A stretch of DNA of 64,000 nucleotides from Fodinibius sp051746985 (GTDB lineage: Bacteria > Bacteroidota > Rhodothermia > Balneolales > Balneolaceae), in NCBI GenBank assembly GCA_051746985.1, contig JBNJFP010000006.1, forward strand, positions 1-64,000, given 5' to 3'. The position numbers and the translations under genes were made by a program. Shown here piece after piece: positions 45,087 through 55,642 of this stretch (position 1 is its first letter; the number at the start of each line of letters is the position of its first letter). The notes under the pieces were generated by a model that searched no databases, was not told where the DNA came from, and worked only from the letters and a program-made list of their open reading frames with translations.

Positions 45087-46637
45087 ATGACAAATAGCAA
45101 CGGCATACATATTCGATTGGCCATGGGGCTGGCTATAGGCGTATTTTTGGTGCTTATCAGCTCAATACCCGGATATTCCCAACCCGTACTTAGCGCCCAG
45201 AATACGGCACTGGGGGGAGGCGGTACGGCCTATTTATCAGGATATGAAGCTATTTTTTGGAATCCCGCCAACACGGCTATTAATGATCGACAGGGCAACG
45301 TCCATATTGGATTAGCGCAAACGGGATTGCGCTACGAGCCGGTACTTTCTTCGGATGTTATTAGGGAGCAATTTTTCAACTTTACTGACAGCTATTTCCC
45401 CTATAAACCTTGGGCTGTGGATATCACCTCTGCCCAGCGACAAACAATTCTCACCGAGAACTATCCCCGTAGCCGACTGACTTCGCAGCACCAAACAAGA
45501 ACCGATATTCTGTTAGGCGGTGTATCTTGGCACCGGGGTGAGGATTCATTCTCCCTTGCTGCCAGGGCACGATACGCCTCGCATACAACCGTGGGGCGTG
45601 GCTGGTATTCCAGTGATTTTGTAAATCACAACGATCAGGAGACCCGGGATTTTACGCTCAACCAGCATATAAACCAAAATCTCGAAATAGCCTTCAGCTA
45701 CGGCCGTGAATTTACGTTTATTGAGGGATTATTTGCGCGCCTTAGCAAGCTCTATGTTGGTATTACGCCAAAATTTATCATTGCAGGTCCCCATTTTAGT
45801 GCCACTTACAATGGGCAGCAAGTCCGCACTGATAATAACTCCGGGCAGTTTATCGACGAATTTTCGTACCATTCTTCAGGATCCTACTCACAGATGACGC
45901 GCAGTTATATAGCTTCTGGGGATCCACAAGCTGCGATTACCAACAACCTGGATCGGAAAATTGATTTTTCTCCTTCAGGGTACGGTGGTGCCTTCGATTT
46001 TGGATTAACGTACCTGATTCCCCTTGGCAGTGACCTAAATATTCTTGAAAACAATCGCGAAGAATCGGTTGTTGGAAAATCATTACGTATTGCAGTATCT
46101 ATCAACGACCTTGGAATGATCCATTATAACGATCATCCATTACAATTTTCAACCTCTGCCGACACTACTGAAATTGGCAATGAACCGGTCAAGGAATCAA
46201 TGTTTAATGGTTCTGGCGGGCAATATTTAACTTATTTTGATGAAGCCGAGGAACTCTCCAACCCTTTTGAATCATCCGAGAATAGCAACAGCGACAATCT
46301 TTCAACCCTTACCCCAACGTCTTTAAATGCCGGTATGCTTCTCGACCTTGAGCGTATAAAAGTTATGGGCGATTTAACTCTGGGGCTGAATAATAACGCC
46401 ATCACAAACACTAAACTGGCTATGCACCTGGGACTGGAATTGCGGCCTATCCAAAAAATACCCCTGCGCGCAGGAACGCGACTGGCCGCAGGATTACCTC
46501 CCCATGTGAGCTTTGGTACTGGCATAGAAACACGATATTGGGACTTCAATGTAGGTACTCAGCTTATCTTTCGTTCCCAGAGTTTTACTACCGAAATGGC
46601 GGGTGGCGCTGTTGCCGGTTTCCAGCTCCATTTATAG
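45087..46637 (+). CDS. Outer-membrane beta-barrel protein, PorV/FadL-like
   Basis: A 516-residue protein with an N-terminal signal (about 1-32, ending IPGYSQ). The mature start AQNTALGGGGTAYLSGYEAIFWNPA resembles the LGxGGT...NPA signature of the PorV/OMPP1/FadL group. Alternating aromatic/polar strands fill the rest, and the C-terminus ends in a hydrophobic FQLHL strand typical of barrels. It probably sits in the outer membrane. Role unknown. Confidence 0.75.
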   Translation: MTNSNGIHIRLAMGLAIGVFLVLISSIPGYSQPVLSAQNTALGGGGTAYLSGYEAIFWNPANTAINDRQGNVHIGLAQTGLRYEPVLSSDVIREQFFNFTDSYFPYKPWAVDITSAQRQTILTENYPRSRLTSQHQTRTDILLGGVSWHRGEDSFSLAARARYASHTTVGRGWYSSDFVNHNDQETRDFTLNQHINQNLEIAFSYGREFTFIEGLFARLSKLYVGITPKFIIAGPHFSATYNGQQVRTDNNSGQFIDEFSYHSSGSYSQMTRSYIASGDPQAAITNNLDRKIDFSPSGYGGAFDFGLTYLIPLGSDLNILENNREESVVGKSLRIAVSINDLGMIHYNDHPLQFSTSADTTEIGNEPVKESMFNGSGGQYLTYFDEAEELSNPFESSENSNSDNLSTLTPTSLNAGMLLDLERIKVMGDLTLGLNNNAITNTKLAMHLGLELRPIQKIPLRAGTRLAAGLPPHVSFGTGIETRYWDFNVGTQLIFRSQSFTTEMAGGAVAGFQLHL

Positions 46638-46806
46638 TTCGAATGGTACATTTCTGCCAACCTGTCAACATACTTACTTAATACCAATTCAAGTTGTTAT
46701 TTTGCCAGTAAATATGACTAATTGGTAGTGTGTAAAGAGTTGGCTCTTTATTTGCATCAAATAGTATTCAAGAAATAAAAAAACTTTGATTTAAAATTTT
46801 GACTAC

Positions 46807-49344
46807 ATGAAGAACATCTTCGATAACATAGCCAACTTGGAAGATATTCAAGATCAGTTTGACGATTTTGAACAGGCTATTCCACTTATGTCGGAAGAAG
46901 AGGAAAAGCAGTTGACGCAGTCAGAAGTTCCTGACGAGCTGCCGATACTTCCCCTTAAAAATACGGTTTTGTTCCCCGGCGTTGTCGTGCCGATTACGGT
47001 AGGTCGTGACCGATCGCTGAAGCTTGTAAAAGAGGCTTACGAGTCGGATAAAATTATTGGGGTTGTCAGCCAAAAAAGTGAAGACGAGGAAGATCCCGAT
47101 CAAGGAGATTTATATGATGTGGGCACCGTGGCCCAAATTCTTAAGCTGATAAAAATGCCCGATGGCAGCAAAAGTATCGTCATCCAGGGAAAAACAACCT
47201 TTAAAGTAGAAGAGTACCTGCAGAAAGATCCTTATTTTACAGCCAACGTTCTGCCCTATCGCCAGGAGATGGATATTGAGGGCGTAGAACTGGATGCTTC
47301 TATCCGATCAGTGAAAGAAACGGCTACCAAAATTGTAAACCTTTCTCCCAATATTCCTTCGGAGGCCTCGGTTGCTATCAACAATATCAACAGTCCCAAC
47401 TTTCTGCTGAATTTCATCTCATCGAATCTCAACGTTTCCACATCTGACAAACAGGACGTGCTGGAAATCCGTAAGTTTTCGGAGCGAATGGAGCGCGTGA
47501 TGGAGTTCCTTAACAAAGAATTGCAGGTGCTCAACTTAAGTGAGGAAATTCGTACCAAGGTAAAGTCTGATATTGACGAACAGCAGCGCGACTTTTATTT
47601 GCGTCAACAGATGAAAGCAATTCAGGAGGCACTGGGTGAAGATGGCGAACACCAGGAAATTGCCTCGCTTCGCAAACGCGCCAAGGAGAAAAATCTTCCC
47701 GAAGAGGCGCAGGAGACGGTTGAAAAAGAACTGACGCGTTTGGAACGCACTCCAAACTCATCGCCCAATTATGGCGTCATCCATAATTACATTGAGTGGA
47801 TTTTAGATCTGCCCTGGGATAAATATTCGGATGACAATCTGGATCTGGAACATGCACAAGAGGTTCTGGATGAAGACCACTATGGGCTGGACAAGGTTAA
47901 GAAACGCATCATCGAATACTTGGCCGTGCTTAAGCTTAAAAAGGATATGAAAGCGCCAATTCTTTGTTTCTACGGCCCACCCGGCGTTGGTAAAACCTCG
48001 CTCGGCAAGTCTATTGCCCGCGCTTTAAATCGTAAGTTCGAACGCTTTAGCCTTGGTGGTATTCATGATGAGGCCGAAATTCGCGGTCACCGCAGAACCT
48101 ACATTGGGGCCCTGCCGGGACGAATAATTCGTGCAATGAAAAAGGCTGAAACCAGCAATCCGGTGGTTATGCTTGATGAAATTGACAAGGTTGGCTCGGA
48201 TTATCGCGGCGACCCCACTTCTGCCCTGCTTGAGGTGCTCGATCCCGAACAAAACGACAGCTTTGCTGATAACTACCTTGAGCTGGAATATGATCTGTCC
48301 AACGTGCTCTTTATTGCAACCGCAAACTCGCTCGATACCATCCCAGCGCCGCTTCGCGACCGTATGGAGATCATCAATATCAGTGGCTATACGCTGGAGG
48401 AAAAAACGCAGATTGCAAAAAAACACTTGATGCCAAAACAGATCGAAGAAAATGGACTCAATGAAGATCAGATTACAATAAAGGATGAGGCCATTGAAAA
48501 AATAATCGATCAATATACGCGTGAATCGGGCGTACGTTCGCTGGAACGAGAAATTGGCTCGGTATGTCGCGGTGTGGCCGCAAAAATCGCCAAAGGCGAA
48601 GAAGGTCCGCACACCGTAGAAGCTACCAATTTGGAGGAATTTTTAGGCAAGCGAAAATATTTTTCTGAAGTCGCTGAACGTACCAAAGTGCCCGGCGTAG
48701 CAACAGGATTAGCATGGACGCCCTATGGCGGTGATATCCTCTTTATTGAGGCCAGCGTATCCAAGGGAAGTGGAAAGCTGCACATTACGGGGCAACTGGG
48801 CGACGTAATGAAAGAGTCGGCCATGTTGGCAATGTCGTACCTTAAAGCACACTCCGATGAGCTTAATATCCCCGAAGAGGCTTTTAAATATTGGGACCTC
48901 CATATTCACGTGCCAAAAGGGGCCGTGCCCAAAGACGGTCCATCGGCTGGCGTATCTATCTTTTCAGCCATAGCTTCTATCTTTACCCAGCGTAAAGTAA
49001 AAGGAACACTTGCAATGACCGGTGAAATTACGCTGCGCGGACTGGTGCTGCCGGTGGGCGGCATTAAAGAAAAAGTACTGGCCGCCAAACGAGCTGGTAT
49101 CGAAAAGGTTCTGCTGCCGAAAAAGAATGAAAAAGACGTGGCAGAAATTGAAGAAGAGGTGCTTGGTAATCTTAAAGTCCAGTACCTGGAACGTATGGAT
49201 CCCCTGTTGGATATTGTACTTGACGATGAACCGGTTCGAGACCCCGCCGAACGCTTTAAGGTCAGTGAAGCTCATAAAAAAAAGAAAAACGGGGAAGCAG
49301 CCGACGCTAAAGACTCCACGGAAGAAACCATTGTAATGGAGTAA
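46807..49344 (+). CDS. lon: ATP-dependent protease Lon
   Basis: An 845-residue soluble AAA+ protease. The N-terminal LON substrate domain starts at ELPILPLKNTVLFPGVVVPI, the AAA+ module has Walker A GPPGVGKT and Walker B VVMLDEIDKVG, and the protease domain has the catalytic Ser in KDGPSAGVS and Lys about 43 residues later in GGIKEKVLAAKRAG. The C-terminus is extended by about 30 charged residues. A strong terminator follows. Confidence 0.96.
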   Translation: MKNIFDNIANLEDIQDQFDDFEQAIPLMSEEEEKQLTQSEVPDELPILPLKNTVLFPGVVVPITVGRDRSLKLVKEAYESDKIIGVVSQKSEDEEDPDQGDLYDVGTVAQILKLIKMPDGSKSIVIQGKTTFKVEEYLQKDPYFTANVLPYRQEMDIEGVELDASIRSVKETATKIVNLSPNIPSEASVAINNINSPNFLLNFISSNLNVSTSDKQDVLEIRKFSERMERVMEFLNKELQVLNLSEEIRTKVKSDIDEQQRDFYLRQQMKAIQEALGEDGEHQEIASLRKRAKEKNLPEEAQETVEKELTRLERTPNSSPNYGVIHNYIEWILDLPWDKYSDDNLDLEHAQEVLDEDHYGLDKVKKRIIEYLAVLKLKKDMKAPILCFYGPPGVGKTSLGKSIARALNRKFERFSLGGIHDEAEIRGHRRTYIGALPGRIIRAMKKAETSNPVVMLDEIDKVGSDYRGDPTSALLEVLDPEQNDSFADNYLELEYDLSNVLFIATANSLDTIPAPLRDRMEIINISGYTLEEKTQIAKKHLMPKQIEENGLNEDQITIKDEAIEKIIDQYTRESGVRSLEREIGSVCRGVAAKIAKGEEGPHTVEATNLEEFLGKRKYFSEVAERTKVPGVATGLAWTPYGGDILFIEASVSKGSGKLHITGQLGDVMKESAMLAMSYLKAHSDELNIPEEAFKYWDLHIHVPKGAVPKDGPSAGVSIFSAIASIFTQRKVKGTLAMTGEITLRGLVLPVGGIKEKVLAAKRAGIEKVLLPKKNEKDVAEIEEEVLGNLKVQYLERMDPLLDIVLDDEPVRDPAERFKVSEAHKKKKNGEAADAKDSTEETIVME

Positions 49345-49365
49345 TACATTTGCTTTAATTAAAAT

Positions 49366-49405
49366 AAAAGTCGTCTCGATTTATCGGGGCGACTTTTATA
49401 TTTTT
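49366..49405 (+). terminator. Intrinsic terminator after lon
   Basis: AAAAGTCGTCTCGA and TCGGGGCGACTTTT form a 14-bp stem with two G-U pairs, followed by ATATTTTT. Confidence 0.8.
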
Positions 49406-49440
49406 ATTGGGATTCTAATCGGAAACAAACCCTCACTAAT

Positions 49441-50373
49441 TTGCCCAAAAAAGGACGTGTTGTAGAATCTACGGGTAGCTGGTATAAAGTAGCCTATGAC
49501 GAAGATCACGGCATGCAGACCATCGACTGTCGGCTGCCGGGACGTTTTCGTCTTAAGGACCATGCCCTCACAAACCCCATTGCCGTAGGCGATTATGTGG
49601 AGTTCGAAATCAACGATGATGGATCGGGCAGTATTGAAAACATTGACGATCGCCAAAACTATTTGATCCGTCAATCCACCCATCATCAAAAAGAGAGCCA
49701 AATTTTAGCCGCCAATATTGATCGGGCATACGCGGTTCAATCGGTGCACCATCCCAAAATAAAACAGGGATTTTTTGATCGATTTCTTGTCACCTGCGAA
49801 GCCTACCAGATACCGGCCTCGATCATCATCAACAAAATGGATCTGGCCACCGATAGTGCAAAAGCATACGTGGATTCTATTACAAAGCTTTATGAATCGC
49901 TTGGATACCCTGTTTTACATACCAGTATAAAAGATGAATCATCTTTAGAACGTCTTAAAAAGGATTTAAAGGGGAATACGTCGGTATTTGTGGGTCCGTC
50001 TGGGGTCGGTAAAACCAGCCTGCTCAACCATATCGATCCCAACATCAATCGTAAAGTTGGAGAGATATCTTCTTTCAATGAAAAAGGGAAACACACCACC
50101 ACTTTTGCCAAGCTCTTGCCCCTGCAAATTGGAGGGTACCTCGTAGATACGCCTGGCATTCGTGAATTTGGGCTGGTAAATATCGACCCTTGGGAACTGT
50201 CGCTGTTCTTCCCCGAAATGCTGGACCCACGCCGGCAATGTAAATTCAATAATTGCACCCATGCCCACGAACCGGGTTGCGGGGTTATTGAAGCCTTTCA
50301 AGAGGATAATATTGATCCTGACCGCTACGATTCTTATTTAAACATATTGGAATCGCTTCAAGAGACACAATAA
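49441..50373 (+). CDS. rsgA: Ribosome small-subunit GTPase RsgA
   Basis: A 310-residue circularly permuted GTPase that helps 30S maturation. It starts at TTG 35 nt after the lon terminator. An OB-fold (about 1-75) is followed by G4 NKMDLA, then G1 GPSGVGKTSLLN and G3 DTPGIREFG, the permuted order. A zinc site (CKFNNCTHAHEPGC) and a helical tail close the protein. Confidence 0.95.
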   Translation: MPKKGRVVESTGSWYKVAYDEDHGMQTIDCRLPGRFRLKDHALTNPIAVGDYVEFEINDDGSGSIENIDDRQNYLIRQSTHHQKESQILAANIDRAYAVQSVHHPKIKQGFFDRFLVTCEAYQIPASIIINKMDLATDSAKAYVDSITKLYESLGYPVLHTSIKDESSLERLKKDLKGNTSVFVGPSGVGKTSLLNHIDPNINRKVGEISSFNEKGKHTTTFAKLLPLQIGGYLVDTPGIREFGLVNIDPWELSLFFPEMLDPRRQCKFNNCTHAHEPGCGVIEAFQEDNIDPDRYDSYLNILESLQETQ

Positions 50374-50458
50374 TAATTAGAGAGTTATCCTTAAATTCTG
50401 TAGTATTGCAGTGTTTACGGATGGCTAACAGACAAATCGCAATAAAGATATCAGGGAT

Positions 50459-51574
50459 ATGAAATTTAGATACCATTTACTCACTTTTGCACTGCTTTTC
50501 GGGCTATTAACTGTTGATGTGACACCAGCTCAGGCACAAGTTGGCGATGTGGGAGATATTCTGCAATCAGGTCGGGAAGATGCTAATACCTTAGCTCGTG
50601 CCTACCTTGAGCCTTTTGGATCCGGTTTTGGCGCCTCCCTTAATACGGGGTGGACCAACACAGCCAGCCCCCACAGTAAACTCGGTTTTGACATTACGCT
50701 GAGTTCGGGATTGGCAATTGTGCCCGATGAAGCCAAATCATTTAATGTAAATGAGCTTGGACTCCAAAAACTCGAACTCGATGAAAATGATCCGGTTTCC
50801 CCTACCATCAATGGAACTGACGGACAAGGGGCTTTGCTTGCATACTATGAAGAGATCAATGGCAATGAAGAAAAAATCCTGGACTTCAATATGCCAGAGG
50901 GTACCGGTTTTGGATATGTGCCCGCTCCTATGATAAAAGCAGGAGTTGGACTCATTAAAGATACCGAATTGATGGTCCGTTTCATGCCAGAAACAGAAAT
51001 TGGCGACTTTGGCTCGTTTAATCTCTTTGGGGTGGGTGCCAAACACGGCATCAACCAGTGGCTGCCCGGTGGAAAAATGCTGCCTGTTAACCTATCGGTA
51101 ATGGTAGGGTACACTGGTATGGAAGTAGGATCAGACTTGGATCTCAGAGCCGAAGATGTCATTAATGAACCCAACCGAACGGAAAATCCATATGACGATT
51201 CCCAATGGGATGGTCAGGCCATTGCCCTCAATACCAATGCCTACACCATTAACGCCTTGGTGGGCAAAAAGCTACCCATTCTTTCTGTTTATGCCGGCTT
51301 GGGTTACGAAGCCTCTACCTTTGAGATGACAACTCCGGGCTCTTATCCTACCGTTGTGCCCAATGAAGATTTTGATCAGAATAATCCCAATCAAGAAGAT
51401 CCGCTGATTGTGGATGCTGTAGATGAGCCCTTAAATGTTTCTATTGATGGGGACAACAACTTTCGTGCTTTGGCTGGATTCAGAGCTCGGTTTACGATTT
51501 TCCATGTTTCTGGCTCTTACACCCTCTCCAACTATTCAAGCTTCAACCTTGGAGTAGGCATCAGCTTTAGATAA
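50459..51574 (+). CDS. DUF6588-like outer-membrane or exported protein
   Basis: A 371-residue protein with a signal peptide (about 1-27, AQA-Q). The mature part has many amphipathic strands with conserved-looking blocks LARAYLEPFGSGFGASLNTGW and NLFGVGAKHGINQWLPGGK, and ends in a beta-strand (FNLGVGISFR) like an outer-membrane barrel. This matches my memory of DUF6588 proteins of Bacteroidota; function unknown. Confidence 0.75.
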   Translation: MKFRYHLLTFALLFGLLTVDVTPAQAQVGDVGDILQSGREDANTLARAYLEPFGSGFGASLNTGWTNTASPHSKLGFDITLSSGLAIVPDEAKSFNVNELGLQKLELDENDPVSPTINGTDGQGALLAYYEEINGNEEKILDFNMPEGTGFGYVPAPMIKAGVGLIKDTELMVRFMPETEIGDFGSFNLFGVGAKHGINQWLPGGKMLPVNLSVMVGYTGMEVGSDLDLRAEDVINEPNRTENPYDDSQWDGQAIALNTNAYTINALVGKKLPILSVYAGLGYEASTFEMTTPGSYPTVVPNEDFDQNNPNQEDPLIVDAVDEPLNVSIDGDNNFRALAGFRARFTIFHVSGSYTLSNYSSFNLGVGISFR

Positions 51575-51600
51575 AACCCGTGCCAAGAATTATTAATTTA

Positions 51601-51637
51601 AAAGGGAGTTCTAAAACAAGGACTCCCTTTTTTATTT
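51601..51637 (+). terminator. Intrinsic terminator after the DUF6588-like gene
   Basis: AAAGGGAGT (51601-51609) pairs with ACTCCCTTT (51622-51630), followed by TTTATTTT. The stem is nearly the same as that of the terminator at 4176-4212. Confidence 0.85.
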
Positions 51638-51660
51638 TCTTGCTAAAAACCGTCTGAAAA

Positions 51661-52281
51661 TTGGAGCCTGCAGAAGTATTATATATTCTCGACCTGATTG
51701 GTGTTGCTGTTTTCGCTATATCCGGGGCTCTTACAGCCGGACGTAAAAGCCTTGATCTATTGGGCGTCGTCATTATTGCTGTTGTTACGGCCGTGGGCGG
51801 TGGAACTACGCGCGATCTTCTTCTCGATCGTCACCCCATATTCTGGATTGCCGACCCCACTTATTTGCTGATAATCATCATCTCCGCTCTTGTCACCATT
51901 GGCTATACCCAATATCAGGACCCCCCCGAAAAAGCCCTCTTAATTGCCGATGCATTAGGATTGGCCGTATTCACGATTTTGGGTGCCCAAATCACCCAGG
52001 AAGTGGTCTCAAACAGTATCATCATTGTTATCATGGCCGCCATCACCGGAACCGTGGGAGGATTAATCCGAGATGTGTTAAGCAATGAAATACCACTTAT
52101 TCTCCGCCGTGATATTTACGCTACCGCTGCATTGAGTGGAGCAACAGCCTATCTTTTGTTACAGCTAACCAACCTATCCTCAACAACGAATATTGTTTTA
52201 GGAATGCTGGTTGTAGTAGCACTGCGTTTAGCTGCCATACAGTGGAATTGGCATCTGCCAAAATTTAAATTGCATGATTAG
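51661..52281 (+). CDS. UPF0126/TRIC-like membrane protein
   Basis: A 206-residue protein starting at TTG with about seven transmembrane segments in two similar halves. Each half has a conserved loop: AVGGGTTRDLLLDRHPIFW in the first and TGTVGGLIRDVLSNEIPLIL in the second. This double GG..RD layout is that of UPF0126 (YadS/YicG), a prokaryotic family of trimeric cation channels or glycine-related transporters. Substrate not proven. Confidence 0.88.
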   Translation: MEPAEVLYILDLIGVAVFAISGALTAGRKSLDLLGVVIIAVVTAVGGGTTRDLLLDRHPIFWIADPTYLLIIIISALVTIGYTQYQDPPEKALLIADALGLAVFTILGAQITQEVVSNSIIIVIMAAITGTVGGLIRDVLSNEIPLILRRDIYATAALSGATAYLLLQLTNLSSTTNIVLGMLVVVALRLAAIQWNWHLPKFKLHD

Positions 52282-52339
52282 TTGTGGTTTTATCATTTAG
52301 TAATAATATTTCTCTTGACCTAAAACAAACGGGAAGTTG

Positions 52340-52738
52340 ATGATGAAAACACAATTATTTTCTTTTTTCTGTCTGCTATGTCTAATCACTGCTACGGCTA
52401 CAGCACAAGATATCAAAGTAACCCAGCTCGACTTCGCGACGGCTATTGAAGATCGTCAGCCAGTAGAAGCTGATACTGCCTTTTCGGCTGATGTGGAAAA
52501 AGTATTTTGCTTCACCAAAGTAGAAGGTGTCACCGATACCACACAAATCACCCACGTATGGCACTACAAAGGCGAAGAGGTGGCACGCATTGATCTGGAC
52601 GTTACGAGCGATCCATGGCGAACCTGGAGCTCAAAATCAATTCTGGAAAAATGGACCGGGCCCTGGCGGGTGATGGTCTTGGATCCCGAGGAAAATGTGC
52701 TCGCCTCAGAAACCTTTGTGATTACCGAAGAAGATTAA
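52340..52738 (+). CDS. Exported DUF2914 protein
   Basis: A 132-residue small protein with a signal peptide (about 1-23, ATA-Q). The mature part (FCFTKVEGVTDTTQITHVWHYKG, PWRTWSSKSI, WTGPWRVMVLD) is a DUF2914 domain, a beta-sandwich that often occurs in envelope proteins. Function unknown. The ATG at 52340 follows GGGAAG; an in-frame ATG at 52343 or TTG at 52337 is possible. Its stop overlaps the polA stop by 4 nt on the opposite strand. Confidence 0.82.
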   Translation: MMKTQLFSFFCLLCLITATATAQDIKVTQLDFATAIEDRQPVEADTAFSADVEKVFCFTKVEGVTDTTQITHVWHYKGEEVARIDLDVTSDPWRTWSSKSILEKWTGPWRVMVLDPEENVLASETFVITEED

Positions 52739-55515
52739 TGGGCTTTTAGCCAATTATCGGCCAATCCCATATCCACTTTGAGGGGACACGCTAACTCAAA
52801 GGCCGATTCCATTAGTTCTTTCAATTGTTCGGGCACCTCAACCTGCTCGGCTTCGGGGATTTCGAAAATGAGCTCATCATGAACCTGCAGCAACATGCGG
52901 GTTTTGAGCTCGTGCTCCTCCAGGTAGTGCTGAATATCGATCATCGCCTGCTTGATTATATCGGCGGCCGTACCCTGTATGGGCATATTTATAGCCGTAC
53001 GTTCAGCAAAAGCACGGCGGTTCCAGTTGCTGGCATTGATATCCGAAATATAGCGGCGGCGCCCCATCAGCGTTTTTACGTATCCGTTCTCTTTGGCAAA
53101 TGCTTTCGTCTCGTTGATATATTCCAAAATACCAGGAAAGCGCTCAAAATACTGGTCGATCATTTCCTTTCCCTCATCATTACTGATGCCCAACCTGCTG
53201 GCCAGCCCATACGCACTTACGCCATAGGGAATTCCAAAATTAACCTCTTTGGCCTTCCGGCGGTGATCAGAAGTGACATCATCCAGCGAGTCCAGATCAA
53301 AAACTTCTTTGGCCGTCCGCGAGTGAATATCCTCATCGTTGTTAAAGGCCTCAATCATATTTTCATCGCCCGACATGGAGGCAATTACACGAAGCTCAAC
53401 CTGGGAATAATCTGCTGATAACAACTGAAATCCTTCATCAGCCACAAAAGCTTTACGAATTTCGCGTCCCCGTTCAGTGCGAATGGGAATATTCTGCAGG
53501 TTGGGATTAGACGAAGAAAGACGCCCCGTTGCTGCAATATGCTGATTAAAATCAGTGTGAATGCGTCCCGTTTCGTCATTAATCAACTTGGGCAGCGCAT
53601 CTACATAGGTAGATTTAAGCTTACTTAAGGCGCGATACTCCAGGATTAAATCCGGCATTTCATAATCGTTGGCCAGCTTTTTAAGCACAGATTCTGCCGT
53701 AGAATACTGACCCGTTTTCGTCTTTTTGCCAGCCGGCAATCCCATCTTGTCAAACATCACTTCGCCAAGCTGTTTGGGCGAATTGATATTAAATTCCGTA
53801 CCTGCTTTTTCGTAAATGGTTTGTTCCAAATCCAGCAGATCATCACGCAAATCACTCGAAAGTTCGTCCAACATCTCCTTGTCCAGCAGAATGCCGTTCA
53901 TTTCCATCTTCGCCAGCACTTCCATCAGCGGAAATTCAAGTGTTTCGGCAATATCAGTGAGTTCATCATCTTTTAGTTTTTCACTGAGAACCTCATACAA
54001 ACGCAGCGTGATATCCGCATCTTCGCAGGCATAAACTCGTACTTCTTCAGGATCAAATTCATCCATCGACTTCTGTTTGCGTCCACTACCAATTAAGTCG
54101 GTAATAGGGATAGGCTGATAATCAAGATATGTTTCAGCCAACGTATCCATCTTCAGCTTCTGATCGGCATCAATGAGGTAAGCGGCAATCATCGTATCAA
54201 ACGCTTTACCCTGTAGCTGCAATCCCGCTCGGCACAACATCATGTAATCGAACTTAAAATTGTGCGCTATCTTTACCGTATTGGGATCCGTAAATAGCGG
54301 CCGCAACACTTCCAGTGCCTCTTGTTTATCAACACCTTTTTCTCCATTTATTGGGATATAGTAGGCCACCCCGGGCGTTGCAGAAAGGGAAATTCCCACC
54401 AGCGAATTCTTCATGGGATCAACGCCGTCGGTTTCGGTATCAAAGCAAAATTTGTTTTTCTTGCCGATGGTATTGGCCACCTCCTCAAGAGCTTCCCGCG
54501 TATCCACCAGCTCATAAGTGACAATATCTTCATCAAAACGTTCTAATGGGGATTCGGCCTCCACACCATCATCCGCCATAAACAGATCGCCCTGGTTGCT
54601 ATTGGTGTCATCGGATTTTTTATCAATAGAACGTGTAATCTTCTCACCTAAATATTTTTCAGTCAGGGTCCGGAACTCCATTCGCTTAAAAAAAGCACCC
54701 AGTTCTTCGTTGTCAGCACCTTCCCAGTCAAGGTCTTCCCAATCATCCGTTTCGGGCACGTCGGTCTTTATCTTTACCATCTTCTTGGCATGCAGCGCCT
54801 CCTCGGAATACTCCTGCAAACCCTCACGATGTCGCTTGGAACTCATATTGGGTGCATCTTCAATGGCAGCCTCCAGCGATCCGTATTTGTTGATAAGCTT
54901 GGGAGCGCCTTTTTTTCCGATCCCTTTTACGCCGGGAATGTTATCTGATTTATCCCCCAAAATGGCCAGCACATCCACCACTTTTTCGGGATAAACCCCA
55001 AAGTAATCTTTGACTCCCTCCCGATCGATAAGGTTGAATCCACCGTTTTGGTTATCCGGTTTATACATGGTGATATGGTCGTGCACGAGCTGCATAAAGT
55101 CCTTGTCCGGCGTCACCAAGAACACATCTACATCTTCGGCATTCGCCTGATCTGCTATGGTGCCGATAATATCATCGGCCTCGTAGCCATCCTGCTCAAT
55201 ATTTTTGATGCCGTAGCCTTCGATCATTTCTTTGATAAGGGGAATGCCAATGGTCAGCTCTTCGGGCTGCGGCGGACGGTTGGCTTTGTAATCCTCATCC
55301 ATTTCGTGCCTGAACGTTGGCTCCTTTGTATCCCACGCAACGGCAATATGTGATGGCTTGTGCTCCTCAAGCAACTTCTCCAACGTATTCGCAAACCCAA
55401 GAATAGGTCCCGTAGGAATACCCTCTGAGTTTTTTAAATTACTGCTGATAAATGCAAAATGAGATCGGTACGCCAAGGCCATACCATCAAGTAAAAAAAG
55501 GAGACTTTTAGACAT
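52735..55515 (-). CDS. polA: DNA polymerase I
   Basis: A 926-residue repair and Okazaki-fragment polymerase. The 5'-nuclease domain (1-290) has DGMALAYRSHFAF, YEADDIIGT and GDKSDNIPGVKGIGKKGA. The 3'-5' exonuclease domain keeps its acidic residues (FDTETDG, HNFKFDY, YACEDADITL), so proofreading should be active. The polymerase domain has DYSQVELRV, the O-helix RRKAKEVNFGIPYG and VHDELIFE. All three activities appear intact. Confidence 0.96.
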   Translation of the reverse strand: MSKSLLFLLDGMALAYRSHFAFISSNLKNSEGIPTGPILGFANTLEKLLEEHKPSHIAVAWDTKEPTFRHEMDEDYKANRPPQPEELTIGIPLIKEMIEGYGIKNIEQDGYEADDIIGTIADQANAEDVDVFLVTPDKDFMQLVHDHITMYKPDNQNGGFNLIDREGVKDYFGVYPEKVVDVLAILGDKSDNIPGVKGIGKKGAPKLINKYGSLEAAIEDAPNMSSKRHREGLQEYSEEALHAKKMVKIKTDVPETDDWEDLDWEGADNEELGAFFKRMEFRTLTEKYLGEKITRSIDKKSDDTNSNQGDLFMADDGVEAESPLERFDEDIVTYELVDTREALEEVANTIGKKNKFCFDTETDGVDPMKNSLVGISLSATPGVAYYIPINGEKGVDKQEALEVLRPLFTDPNTVKIAHNFKFDYMMLCRAGLQLQGKAFDTMIAAYLIDADQKLKMDTLAETYLDYQPIPITDLIGSGRKQKSMDEFDPEEVRVYACEDADITLRLYEVLSEKLKDDELTDIAETLEFPLMEVLAKMEMNGILLDKEMLDELSSDLRDDLLDLEQTIYEKAGTEFNINSPKQLGEVMFDKMGLPAGKKTKTGQYSTAESVLKKLANDYEMPDLILEYRALSKLKSTYVDALPKLINDETGRIHTDFNQHIAATGRLSSSNPNLQNIPIRTERGREIRKAFVADEGFQLLSADYSQVELRVIASMSGDENMIEAFNNDEDIHSRTAKEVFDLDSLDDVTSDHRRKAKEVNFGIPYGVSAYGLASRLGISNDEGKEMIDQYFERFPGILEYINETKAFAKENGYVKTLMGRRRYISDINASNWNRRAFAERTAINMPIQGTAADIIKQAMIDIQHYLEEHELKTRMLLQVHDELIFEIPEAEQVEVPEQLKELMESAFELACPLKVDMGLADNWLKAH

Positions 55516-55642
55516 GCGAAATTTTATACTTCGAAAGTTAAAATTCTTATAAAATGCTTCTTACATTATTCGGTAAAAGGTAAAACTTTTTAGCGTGGTT
55601 TTCGAATAACTACTGCATGTAAATAATCGATAATATTTTTTC

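Noticed and set aside
52735..52738. Overlap of polA and DUF2914 stop codons as an unusual arrangement
   Set aside because: A 4-nt convergent overlap is common in compact genomes and needs no special explanation.
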